Origin: Clavelina lepadiformis
Taxonomy: Eukaryota; Chordata; Ascidiacea; Aplousobranchia; Clavelinidae
Assembly (NCBI RefSeq): GCF_947623445.1
Contig: NC_135245.1
Location: forward strand, 19,413,501 to 19,477,500
Length of the DNA: 64,000 nt
Reading direction: 5' to 3'
A program made the position numbers and the translations under genes. Positions 48,147-61,400 of the stretch are shown piece by piece. The notes beneath the pieces are model-generated. The model made no database searches. It saw only the letters and a list, made by a program, of their open reading frames with translations, and was not told where the DNA came from. Numbering within the stretch: the stretch's first letter is position 1; the number at the start of each line of letters is the position of its first letter.

Positions 48147-48640
48147 AGGACCACGGTACTAGGCTACAGTAGGCTACCGAATTATTGTACCCCGATACTT
48201 TTTCAGCATCGACACCGGTACCGTGGTACTTTTGAAAAAAAGTACCGAATTATTCTTTGCAAGAAATTTCAGTCGGTCCCGGTATTCAGTACTTTTCACG
48301 TCATAATTTCAAAATTTTAACGAGTATATTTTGAAAAGTATAAGCTTATGTTAATTAATCATTAATACTAGTTTTAGCATCTGTTGATCTATTTTAATCT
48401 AGAAATGTCAAGTAGGCTATAATTACAAGCGATTAACGTCACATTGTCTTGACCTGGAGAAACCTTTACCGGGAGCATAATAGCGGTAAACATTGCATTT
48501 GCAGCAGCAGCTTTTACACAAGAAGTACCGAGTACTGACTAAGTGCCGAAGTACTTTTTTAAAATAGTACCCAATACCGGAACCGTCGGTGCATTTTTTG
48601 CCAAGTACTGGTACCGTTGCCAAGGGTACTTTCAAAGTGC
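48147..48640. repeat. GTACCG-rich inverted repeat region
   Basis: Words such as GGTACCGTGGTAC, AAGTACCGAATTATT and CAAGTACTGGTACCG occur in both orientations at the two ends of this interval. This suggests an old inverted-repeat element. No clean termini were found. Confidence 0.35.
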
Positions 48641-49401
48641 CGACTGTTCAGCTACGCACATTTCTGTTCAAATTTCAAGAATATTTTATTTACATACCAA
48701 GTGGTTGCAATGACAGCCACAAAAGCTGGTCTAATAAACCTTTTATTTAATATAAGCTGACATGTTTCGGGCAACATTTGTTTTTATCTAAGCCTGAATG
48801 AACCGAAGTGGTAGATTAGCGGATATAAATATGGCATAATGTTACATGACAAGAAAAAGAGTTTGGAAATAAATATAGGAATATGGGTTATCAGAGTCTG
48901 AACCTCCTTGTTTAACTTCTATATCTCACAAATGGCTCGCATCGCAACCACTTGTTATGTAAAATGTAGTTCAACTCTGCTAAAGTAATTTTATATTTAA
49001 CTGTTCATATTTGTTTCTTGAGTAAAACGCAAAGAGTTTATATTTACTAATAAACTTTATTAAAGTAGGCTATAACAGACCCAACATCTTACGGGTAATC
49101 TGACCTTGTCGAGTATAAAAAAAATTCACAAACGCTATCTACGACTAATCAGACAATCTACGAGCTACCTGGTAAGTTATAGTGACGCAGTGCATAACAG
49201 CTAGCAGCAATAGACAATGGTATGAATGGTTGATAAGACTAAGTCGAGAACTCGGTAGAAAAATAACAGCAATAGAATTAGGAACAGTGGATAAATGAAA
49301 ATATTAAAACTAATAGAAGCAATGTCAAGGTGCTGTCCTCTTTACCCAACACTTTTGATTTTTAACCGTCTGCTCTTTGAGGTTTCATAAATTTACAGCT
49401 A

Positions 49402-52400
49402 TCAGTGTTTCACTTTCCATACAAAAAGTTCAGGCCCAGAAGAACTCAACAGCAGTCTTCCGTCCGGGGAAAACCCGACTTTCTCGACGACCCCGCTGTG
49501 CCCAGAATAGTCTTGGAAAGTCCCGTGATTGGCGTCTACCAGCTCTAATAACCTGGTACCGGTACCGGAAGCGAGAAGTGTACCGTCTGTGGATACCGCC
49601 ATGCACTGGGCCCAGTTCGGTAAAGGAATGGACTTGACAACCTGCACCGGGGAAAAATGAAGTAATCTTTCTGCTATCAACTACTCGCATTCGATGATGA
49701 GTCAATCAGTAACAGTTAGAGTTCGTGAATACCAATTAAGTACTGAAGCACTGAACTCGATTAACCTTTGAAATAAACTATTGGAAGGCAAAAACAAATG
49801 ATTTGCGTAATATTATCAAGCAAAGCGATACGAGCTTGTTTACCTTTCTGTTAGTTAGACTGTAATGCTGTAAGCTTTTAGTCATTCCGTAACCGCAGTA
49901 GATCAACATATCTGGGTTCGTCGGGTGAAAATAACAGACGCTAGGTGGCAGGTGAGAGATAGATTTCTGTAGCAATCACAAGGTACAAGAAACAGAATTC
50001 TTTAAAATATTATTTTCCAATTCCATCCATTCTGTTACAGTTTATAATCATAAACCAAATACAAATAAATTTAATTTCGTAACTGCGCGTCAGTGACGTC
50101 ACAATTACGTACCCTGTGGTTCTTCGGTAGTTGGCTGCCGTCGGGAGCAAAGCAGGGGGCGGGAAAGGTGAGCCAGTCAATCATGTTACATACGTCATGC
50201 TTCCATTCCGTGTCCCACACACTGACCCGTCTATCGCCACCACACAGAAGACATAATCGCGCACACCCGTCGTTGGAGGCGCTAGTGTGCATAGTAAGCG
50301 CAGCGGGGTGATCCTATTGATATGGACATGTAGTTATTGTGCTGTCCGTGTGCCTTGTCATATGTCTCGGAGTGTTAAAGAAGCTGTTATTTCACTCTCA
50401 AAGAAGGTAATAACTGGGGTTAAAATGTGGAAGTTTATGCGACTCTACAGTAGTTACTATGATACTTATTACTTACTATTAGTAGTTACTACAACAGCTA
50501 TTAAAGTGCTACAGAGGCTGTTATCCAACTCTTAAAGAACTAATGTAATAATTGAGATTAAAATAGTGCAAGTCTATGTAGTAATACAATAGCAACTTAC
50601 GTTTCTTAAGGAGCAAGCGATGTTATTTATGGGCGCCCCCCTGTGGTCTTTCAAAACTCTCATTGTGACTCCAGTTGCCATTGACGTGGCGGCGACAGTG
50701 CCATCTTTGGCGCCAGACAGCAGGGTTTCATTTGACGCCGCGAATTCCAACGCCGTGACGCTTGCTGTGTGTGGTTGGAATTTGAGCTTCAGGACAAGCT
50801 ACAAAAGATAGACGGTTGTCGTTATCACAGCGGTTCCCACTCCTTTCTCGCGGACCCCAACTTTAAAGTTATCACAAGTGTAACACGCGGACCCCAGGTT
50901 CGGAACCACTGTGTTATCAAAATACTTGTCTACTTGGTATACTCAGAATACACCATGAATTACGTAGGAGTATCAAACTCTATTCTAAATAGTTACAAAA
51001 TGCCATGAAGTAAAGTCAAGAAAAACAAAACGTCGGCTGTTATAATTCCTATACCTTGTCGACGTCAAACACGCGAACCGTTCCATCCTTGTAACCGGCT
51101 GACAACATTTTTGGCTGAGTCATACTGGTAGAAAGTGCTGACTTACACGGATGACTGAAGGTGACCGAAGTACACGCATGGTCAATCACCTGTGACGGAA
51201 ACAAAAATCGTCACTTTTGATAAAGTCTTCGAAAAACAAGCATGTTAATTGTTGGAGTATATATGACGGGATGTGATCTCAGCAAAGGTGCTGTCAATCC
51301 AGCGTACTTAGGACACCAATGCAAAACATTACCACTACTATTTAAACCATTATATAAACACCATCAAACCACCATATAAACACCATCAAACCACCATATA
51401 AACCATCATATAAACACCATCAAACCATCATCTAAAGTTATAAAAACCATGAAACCATCATATAAACACCATCAAACGACCATATAAACACCATCAAACC
51501 ACCATTTCAAAACATTCACCGTGTGCTAAAACCATGATAATACCTGGAACTGCACGGCAAGCTCGAGGGAGTGGAGATGCCACAAGCGAACAGTTCCTTC
51601 CTCACTGGAGGTCGCAAAATAATTCCCCTCATCGAAGGCGATGCCGGTTATCTTAGAAAGCAATTGATGTTAAGCTTGGTGTAAGAATGGTTGGCAAAAG
51701 CGGTTGAAAAGCCAGACAAGCTACAACGTTTATTAGTTGGTAAGAAAACGAAAGCTTCTATGACGTCACCTTTAATAGGATTATATTGATTGTGTAAATA
51801 AAATTAGTTTGGTTAGAACATAACGCCAAAAACTACGACAAGGTTTCACTAACGCACTATATAAACTAATCAATTGTAATACTGCGTAAGGAGTTAAAAA
51901 ATTCGATATTGCAAAAGCATTCAATAAACTAATTTCATCTTGACACAAATGAACAGCACAAGTTTTTATACAAATATTACCTTGTCTTTGTGGCCGGTGA
52001 CCATTTTAACTGTAGAGTGCTCAGACCAGTCAAGGTACCACAAGGTACCAGCAGTGGTGCCTACAATGCCCACATCTAAGCTGTCGTCAAACGCACCAGA
52101 GATAACCTGGAAACATCAATAGTTGAGATTAAGTGGTGACTGAACCTATCTTTAGGCTCATAACTTAACAGTAGCGCATGCTAACGAAGTTGTATTTCAA
52201 AAGATTTTAGTGGAAATGCCTACACTACATGCTTGCATCATACTTAATGTCTCATTTTCATTAACAAGAACTAATCATACATTATCTACAACCATTGTTC
52301 TTTAATGTAATTTTGGGGACAGTTGCTGAAAATGTTACTTCTGTAACTACAGCAGAAAATTAGCAGTTGGTCATTTAAAAGTGGCGATTTCCTAAAACTT

Positions 52401-55400
52401 CTTCGCGGTCACCGAAGTCAAATCTTAAAATAACCGTGATTACAAGTATCCATAAAAGTAAATTTTCCGCTGACCTCTGCGTTGACATTTAGTTCATCAT
52501 CCATCAGCAAATTTTCTCCCGTCTCCGAGGCATATCTCACTTCCCCCACTCCCGCTAACCCCCACATCTTAGCTCCCCTCGATGCTCCCGCCACAAGAAG
52601 TCGATTTCCTCTCGATTTCATGTAACAGATCTCGGCGGAGTCTGCCCTCCAGTGGAGGAAACACGAATTGGTTGAGGTGTCCCACGCCGATACGAATCCA
52701 GTGTTTGAGGCTATAGAGAAACGTTTTGAAAAAATTGCCTTGACTTTAAATAATCACTTCTGGTTCACGCGTAGTTACAAGCGTGACATGCAGTGGTTGT
52801 ATATTATGTGTTTATGTAAATTTGCACAGTATTCATACTGTATTGTAATTCATTTCATGCTTTGTGAAAGGCACCTCTTATAACTTGAGTTTTACATTAC
52901 ACGATGCTTACCAACATACAGGATGTGATCCTCCCCGAAGCAAGCCGATGTAAAGTGGACTAATCTTTCGTTTGTCTCATCCGTTTTAATGGCGTCTGGG
53001 ATATCAGCTTCATGAACATTTAAAGTGGTCTAAAAAAAACGTCGTTTGAAAATACCAGCAACTCCTGATGACGATCACCTGAGCCTTATCATAATAATTC
53101 AACACCGGCCGATTGGTTATTGAGAAATAATTTTAACTGACTTTAAAAGTAATTAAAATGAATATTTCCGAAAAAGTGACCATGTACATCGAAACACAAA
53201 CCTCTGTGCCGTGTTCATCTAACATCCAGAAACTGACTGAAGCATCTGCACCAACTGAAACAAACTCATTCGGGGTCGCTGGATCCCACACAACCTGCAC
53301 ACGTCATAAAGGGCATCATTTCACGATAGAGAAGCAATCCACGTTATTGAAACATTGCTTTGGATTTTTTTTTTTTTTTAGGCTGAATCAAACTGGTTGA
53401 AACACAGTGGATATTTCTCCAACAATCTGACCTTATGAACTGGTGAGTTGGTGTGAGTTGATGCCAGGATGACCGGTGACGATAACCCATTGAAGGAGCT
53501 CCATATCACGAGAGCATTTTCACGATAATCACCCATTGATATTAAAAACCTGCAAAGATTATGAGAAGATTATTAATGTCAAGTTTAGTGAAAAAGTCAT
53601 GTCATTTGACAAAAACATGACAACAACAAATGCAAGTTTGTGAAATGTCATGTTGTGAAGTGTCATGTTGTGAAGTGTCATGTTGTGAAATGTCATGTTG
53701 TGAAGTGTCATGTTGTGAAGTGTCATGTTGTGAAATGTCATGTTGTGAAATGTCATGTTGTGAAATGTCATGTTGTGAAATGTCATGTTGTGAAATGTCA
53801 TGTTGTGAAATGTCATGTTGTGAAATGTCATGTTGTGAAATGTCATGTTGTGAAGTGTCATGTTGTGAAATGTCATGTTGTGGAAGCGAAGCACGAACTC
53901 CGACCTCAGTGCTAACCTGTCATCACGTGAATAAGCAAGGGCAACGATGTCATATTCATGATGCTTAAGCGTTGCCCGACATGACAGGGTGCTGGTGTCC
54001 CATAGACATATCCTACTCCGCATCAAACCATTGCTTCCCGATGCGGATGCCAGGATCTAAGGAAACATTTGATGCGGGGGAAGTTAAAGAGCTTGTTTTG
54101 TTGACCAACATAACTCGAAGAATGAAACTATTTTTGTAACTGGGAACCGTAATTGGCAAAAAGGGAAATTTTAATCCATTTGTGAACAGAATGCACTCAC
54201 AACTGGTGATAATTGCCTGGTTTTTTTGTATTTGACAATCCCCAGCATATGCCAATGGCTCCCAACATTATCCCACTTGCGGATCCCTAACTGCAATAAT
54301 TCCTTCCTCACAGACTTCAACTTGGAATCGTTACTCGATAGGTTATTTATGGGGAACTAAAGTATAACTCGCGGACCTCTGCATAAACTTCACAGACTCC
54401 CAGGGTTCTGTGGACCCAGGGTGGGAACCACTGGGTTATGCAACGACATCTTTCAAATATCATCAAAAGAAACGAGATTGTACGATTATATACCTGGCCG
54501 TCATGCTGCATCGCAAGGCTGGAAACCTCCTCTGTGTGCCCGAGCAAATTAAACTTTTCCTTGCTTGTCAGTTTCTCGAGAACAACCACACAACCGCAAG
54601 AATAAGCAAGCACCCCGGTATCAGGGCTCCATGCGAGATTTCCGCGACCATTTCCATTGTAACTGTGAGTGAGACGGGAAAGCTTATTGCGACAACCACA
54701 ATAAAATGCAAGCAGACACATGCAAGGCTATTTGGCGATGATATATCACTCTCAGATGTCATTTAGCTGATGTTGAACAAAATAATAGTTAAGATTTCTA
54801 GTTAAATGAATACACAACCACTGGATGGATTACAAGATATGGAAAGTTAACGGACCAGTAGTTCAAGACTATTGCAGTAAACAAGGTCTGGCATAACTCA
54901 AATTTTCGACAAAATAAGAACCCATCTAACAGAGTAATAACAAAAACTTCACCCACCCAACGACTGCTTTTAACTCAAGACCCTCCTGGCCAGCAGGGGC
55001 AGCGTAGGTTCGTTGCGGTGCCTGACTAACGGTGAGTCGAGGTGAGAAATGTGAGAGAACGTTCGGACATTCCGCAAAATTCGCAACCTCCACTGTTGAA
55101 GGAAGAGGTCTCGGCGATTCTTTCATCGGACTTTTTTGTGATTTTGCCATCCAGGCCACCTTTACAGGGACGCTGTCATAACTCTCATCCACTTCGTTTT
55201 CGTCCTTCTCCGGAACAAATCGAAGATCATTGACCTTGTTTGTCAAGTTTGTCATGTTTTTCTTGCTTGACTGCAACATACAAGAAATTTCTGACATTAT
55301 GCATCACTATACTTCAACTAAAGCCCTCATTGAATGCTGTGTAACTTAGGTACTTTGTTTACTGAACAGCTACTTATTTGTAATCGTTAACTTATCTGTC

Positions 55401-58400
55401 GTTAACTAATTAATGCACAAATAAGTAAATGATTAAACGCAGAGATTCTCATCATCAACCCACTGATCCTTCTCTCTTCTTGTTCTGAGCCAGTTGGTTC
55501 ATCATGTTTGCATCCACTGTGAACTCTGAGATGTTACTCGCATCTAGGTCAGAAGTCCGAAGTGTCTCGGGAGGAATCCATGCGGAGGACTGATCCACAT
55601 CCGGATGTGAGGGAGCTGGAGGCTTAGAACGAGGAGTGATCCCTTCTTCATCATCAACAGCATCTGAGAAGAAGATTCAAAGACATCGTTAAACTTGAAT
55701 GAAAATTTGAAAACGATCTTCACGATCCCTGGATAAACGGCAGCAACTACTCGAAGCAAGGCTGCTTCCTAGTTATCCACAGTCGATGTTGACCTAATGA
55801 AACTGCTTGTGCTTTTCAACTCAATCAGGTTTGTGCCATCAATACCCTATATTGTGTGCCAACGTTATAATTGCCGGCAAAAATTCTGCCAAGATCAAGT
55901 TTGTTTGAAATTTTACACGAGCGCAAGTTTTGCTTCTACAGGGCAATTATTCTCGTTCGATGAATTTAATTTTCGATTTACGAGATTGGATGAAAACAAA
56001 GTGATCATCTCACCTTGATCTTTCTCCGCTTCTTCGTGATCGGATTTATCTTCACAATTTGTCGAAGGTATCTGTCTTCCTTCACTCGCTCTTAAAGAAA
56101 TCACATTGCGCTCATTGACAGCGCGAGAACGTGGGGTGTTGGTGACCCCTAAAAAGTCCCACATAAACACGGAGCCCTCCCCAACCGTGATGAGGGTCAG
56201 GTGATCCGGGGTGAAGAGGACGGTGTGGATCGGGGAGGAGTGTCCGATAAATGTCTAAAGAGTCAGAAAGTTTGATTAAATTAAAGTAAACTGGTTAAGA
56301 TCGATTAATCGATGTTAGTTAAAGTTTGTTTACTAAAACTAATTAAATTAAGATTTATCTAAGAACAAGGAATGATGCAACAAAGATACGATTTAACAAG
56401 AAATACAAATCTGACAGACAACTGAGGCAGGTGCGAACACCAAGGCATAAACAAAGCCAAGATGGGATTAAAACATGTATTACGAGAATAACTTTAAAAC
56501 TTTATTGATTTTAGTCAAATATCAGCGAATTTGATTTTGTTTCTGCGGTATCCGGCCTAAATCCTACTTTAACTAGATTTTCTGATGTTTGCCTGGCTAG
56601 ACACAGACAATGTTGCCATGTGCAAAATGTTGTGCTAAATTTAGCAGTCGATCACAGCTGTTAAACTACCACCGTTAAAACCAACAAGTAAACTTTGCTA
56701 AACTTGATCGATGAAGTTAAAAAGTCGTCTTCACCTGACAACAGAGGTCTTTCGACATGTCGTAATCCCAGACTTTAATCAGCTTGTCACCAGCAGTCAC
56801 TAGGTAGCTTCCATCACTGCTAGCACAGATGGCCGTTGCACAACTCCTTAAAATCAAGGTATTCGTTTAAAACTGTTGACTAAAAAACGCAATGAGTGGC
56901 AAAATCATACCACGCCGCTCACCTATGGATGTCTTCTGTGACAGATAACAATTGTCCCGATTTTACGTCGAGCTTAAGCAGACGGTTTGCCTTGGTCATT
57001 ACAAGAAGATGCTTCTGGGCTGTCGGAGAAAATGAAACCTGAAGCGGTTGATCAACTTTCGGCCTGAAATATAAGATTCTAGTTAGTATTTTAATTGGAA
57101 GTTAATTAATAAGTTACTGTTTTAAAAATCCGTTAATATACAATATTGGTATTATACCGTGAATAGATCTACGATTATTTAGACGCGTGTGAATAGATTT
57201 TAATGTAATATCACTGTATATGATGTAATGAATCTTTACTTTTGCTCCAGAATGTCAGGTTCAAGTTTAAGCCCGGTTGAAACGTCCACCCGAAGCACTT
57301 CATCCAGCATAGACGCAGTTGACACGGTCACTGTGTACTCATTGGGTCCCACAAACGCAATTTTCTGCCCATCCGGGCTTGCTGCTATACTATTGGGGCC
57401 GTAAGCTTTTCCGGGTGCAGTAACTTTGGGTAAAGTTCGCAGAAGAGGTGCTCCCACGTGTTCAACGTCAGAAGTGTTGTACACTGCCATTGTACCTTGG
57501 GCGAAGGCAAAAATTCATGACACGTTTGAAAATTAAAAAATTGATGACAAAATGTTTAAAATAAAAGTAGAACAGCAGTTTAAAAAAGACAATTCCGACA
57601 AATTTCATTTGAAAAACTTAGAGCAACTGACAGACCTTTTTCATCAACACTAATCAGTCGTTCACCGGAAGGTGTGAAAATAACACTGGTAACCTTTGAC
57701 CTTGCATTAGTGTGTTCTGATAGGACAGTCGTACTGCCGACGTGAAATACTCTTATGGCACCACTGGTGAAGCCACAAGCAAAGATCTAGAAATTTTGTG
57801 CAAAAAATACAAGAAATAGTGCTGCTGGTTACAGTTGCTCGGACACAAAATCCATCCCAAAATTGGTGCAATTTGAACTTTAAGTAGAGTTAACAATTTA
57901 TGGATAATTCTAAGAGCAATATACATTGAGCACACTTGTGCCAAAACTACAGACATAGCTTAACCACAACCATTGAAAGAAGTTCATAATTTATAATTCA
58001 AAGAATTGGCCGTGGGGACCCGGCATGTAAATAGCCACCTCAAGCATAGGGTGACAGGTAATGGCTGAGGGTGTGTCATCAGGCGTGGAAAAGTCATAAA
58101 GTTGACGAAGGTTGTCGAAATCCCAGACACGAATGGAGTTGTCATGGGAACAAGTTGATATCGTTCGACGTAATCCATCCATGCAGCTGTCGGTTATGCT
58201 GAGCAAGCACAGATGAGTTTACTAGATTTATGGTATCATTCCCACTGATTATTCGCAAAATTATTTTTTGGTAAAATTGCGAAATCATCCAGCTTTTTTA
58301 TTTTTTTGCAGCTAAATTCCAAGATCAAGTCATCTGTTTTAATTAATTAAAAAATTGACTAACCAATAATTAATTTTTGGCAAGATGTTTTTTTGGCAGC

Positions 58401-61400
58401 TAAATGTTTGAACTAATTGTTGTATTCGAAGCAACTTACACATCAGTATGCGAACGCATGATCGTCTTGTACTTCCTCGTTTTCACATCAAGGTAACCGA
58501 GAGTTGCTGAGCTGGTTGAGACTAATACCTTCTCGGCATCTGCCAATCAAATAAACACGAAAGAGTAAGATTTCAATGTTTAAAGTAAGCAGAGTTTATG
58601 AACGTTCCTTAGCACATCACTCGGCGCCTGCAGAACTTTTTTTAAGCTGATCATTTCAGTCTGGATATTTTTTTATTTTTACAGCAGCTCAAAAATCTGA
58701 AGGTGTGGCAACTGCTATATTTTAAAAATTCTATCTGAGCATCCTATTAGATTGAACTCATTGACAATCTTATTGAACAATATCTCAGAAAAAATTCAGT
58801 TTTATAAATAATGAATAGAGCTTTTATTAAACCACCTTCTGTGACATCGACATCAACCACGGGTCCGTCGTGTTCTGCTTCGAGGAAGACAGTTGATAGG
58901 TCAAGAGGCCACAACCTTAACACTCCATCGTCTGACCCGGTTATGAGATAATTCGTTGTGAAGCGTAACGCGTTTAACGATATTCCTAGAAAATAAGCAA
59001 ATTGACAATGCTGATTGAAAAATGTATGGAAATGTTCTGGCTAAAGAAACAAAATTTTTATCAACTACGACAAAACAACACATAAAAGGCGACAATCTGG
59101 GAAAGCGCAAATAAAAATGCAGCTTCGCAAAAAGTGACAGTTTTTCTATTATCTTAACCATTATCCAGTATCGTTGGATGACCTTTCATTGTTTCATCTT
59201 TCTCAATTTCCTGACCAACAGATGGGAGCAGCTTATGAACTCCACGTACAACAACCTTCTGGAAATCAACCTCCACAAGAAAGCCTCCATTTGTTGAGGC
59301 AAACACAGACAACGAATCTTCGTCTCGCCCTTCTACGTGGTTGCTTGGCGACACTAGGTGGCAGTATATGTAATAATAAGCACTAATGCACTCATGAAAC
59401 ACAACTTGCAAAACATTAATACTTTTACATGAAAGTAAATTATAGTTTAAATGTTAACAATTAAATGTCATCTCATTAATAACAACTGAAGCTTATAAAC
59501 TCATTAGAACATTTGTTTGTACGAACTTTACCGTCCATAAATATGGACTTTATTACAGAACTGATCAACCACTTGTAAATTTTTCTCACCAATTCCAAGC
59601 GGGGCGAAGGTCACGTCAGTTATCTCCTGGAAGCTGTGTTCAGTCGGCATGGCAACCGAGCAAGATCGAAGCTGATTGGATCGGACTCTCCAGAATCGAA
59701 TGTTATCGCGACCGCACGAGACCATGCGCGTGTCATCAGTGGGGCATACCCTGATGCGATGGATCTAAAATTGTCAGACATCAAACACATGGAGAGGTAA
59801 TAAAGTATTTCAGGTTGATAAGGGAATGGCTTGAGTAGAGAGCATACTTTTAAACATGGTGAGCAACGTTTTGTTTCAATCAAGAAACGTTTTCATTGCT
59901 GATGACAGTAAAGTATAGCTGCAGTTTATTTAGTCCTGGTGTTAAGTTGTTTAAAAAGAAATTCTTTTTGTGTTTATTCTACTTACAAATTCTAGTTAAT
60001 TTTATTTGACTTTTACAAACAGAGTTCAATCAATTCAAGTGCTGAGTATTTCTATGTAAGAAGTATTTTTTGTCACCATAGACATCTACCTCAACATCGG
60101 AGTGTGCTTTTGCAATAACGTTCACTGAACCGTGACGAAGTGCGGCACTTGTATCCCAGACCATGAATAAAGTCTTGCCGTGACCATCTCTGAAAGATAG
60201 AAGAGGAAATAATTAGAAACATGGTCAAGTTAAAGTTTGTGTAAACTAAATGTTCTATTTGATCGAAATCACAATATTGTATTATTAATAGACACAAATC
60301 ACAACTATATTGAACACAACACACAAACAATGCAATCATACAATGGTCTATTCTACAAATATTCAAATAAGCACAGTATAACTTTGAGTAAGCGATAGTG
60401 TAATAAATCATATATTTCAAAATGAAATGGCAAGCTATACCTCCCAACGCCAACAAGTACTGCTCCTGTTCGAGAAAAAGCAAGTGCATTCATGCACGTC
60501 GCATGTTGGCTTCGTATCATCGTTGCACATTTCTGCGTTTCAAATCTCCAGATGCGCACAATGCCACCAGCGCCACCTTGTGCTGAAGCAAGAATACTTG
60601 GGGATCCACCTATGAACGGAATAAGACATTTTGTCAGCCTTGATGACAAAATCCATTGCAAAATTTAATACATACCAGTGATTGCCAACCTGGGGTTCGT
60701 GAATTATTAAGAATCGGTTGGAAACCACTGTAATATACTAGTCAACAAATATACAACTAGTCCCGATTAATCCAACTATCCGACAACAAAAGCACATGTT
60801 ATTCTCCTTACCGACGCAGTCATTCATGGCGATGGATCTCACATCTTCTGTGTGTCCAATGAAGAAGTGCTGCACACCACTAACCACTTCCATCGCCACG
60901 ACGACAGCGTGCACAGCGTATACGACAATATCACTTCCTCCACTGGAAGCGCAAGGGTACCACTTCGAAATCGACCTGTGAATGAAAATAATTGTGACTT
61001 TTTGAAAAGCAATGTGTGAAGTGTTTTGTTTAGACAGCAGTTACGTGGTAAGCAAACAACAACAGATGCTAGCGCCATTATGTCTAACCTGTAGGATCTT
61101 ATATCATTAGTCGAGTCCCCTCCAAACCCTAAAACTCTTCTCAGTTTCAAAATGGGGTCAGGCTTCAACGTGGCCATCGCTCGACGTAAACTCGACGCTT
61201 TTGTTATTTCATTTGAGCTTGATTTCTTTTGTTGTGATCGCGCTGATAGTACGAACGTAAGAAATGGTAAGTGGCATAAAACATTGTGTATCCAATTAAC
61301 AAACGAAGACTAATGTCTACGGCAGTACAATGTGCAATTATGTCAACTACTTTGCTACAAACACTTTGACAACATGCACAACATCACAAACAACTTTTCA

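Larger units (their letters stand above)
43930..49401. other. Intergenic region between the galactosyltransferase-family gene and WDR90
   Basis: No gene is firmly supported in about 5.5 kb. Candidates are weak: a possible small plus-strand spliced unit at 46526-46837 and a minus-strand open frame at 47414-47630. A GTACC-rich repeat lies at about 48147-48640. A TTTATT at 49056-49061 (AATAAA on the minus strand) is a plausible WDR90 polyadenylation signal. Confidence 0.5.
49402..55270 (-). other. WDR90 linker and second WD40 array
   Basis: Exon 54957-55270 is a Lys/Ser/Pro-rich linker ending in LELKAVVG. The array continues with YNGNGRGNLAWSPDTG, RICLWDTSTLSC, FDDSLDVGIVGTTAGTLWY, TVRLWHLHSLELA, TVRVFDVDK, RVSVWDTEW, the WLTFPAP region and the terminal blade LFVWKVKH. 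Each matches the order of vertebrate WDR90. Confidence 0.9.

Noticed and set aside
49430..49705. Second minus-strand frame overlapping the last WDR90 exon
   Set aside because: The WDR90 frame (exon 49402-49641) matches the family to its terminal blade. The other frame is a shadow.
53642..53881. CRISPR-like regular repeat array
   Set aside because: The 15-bp units abut directly with no spacers, and the window is a eukaryotic nuclear genome.
53559..54026. Long open frames over 53.6-54.0 kb on both strands (Cys-Cys-Glu-Met-Ser and His-Asn-Met-Thr-Phe repeats)
   Set aside because: They are by-products of a 15-bp minisatellite whose unit has no stop in several frames. Only the exon 53917-54056 of WDR90 inside this span is real.
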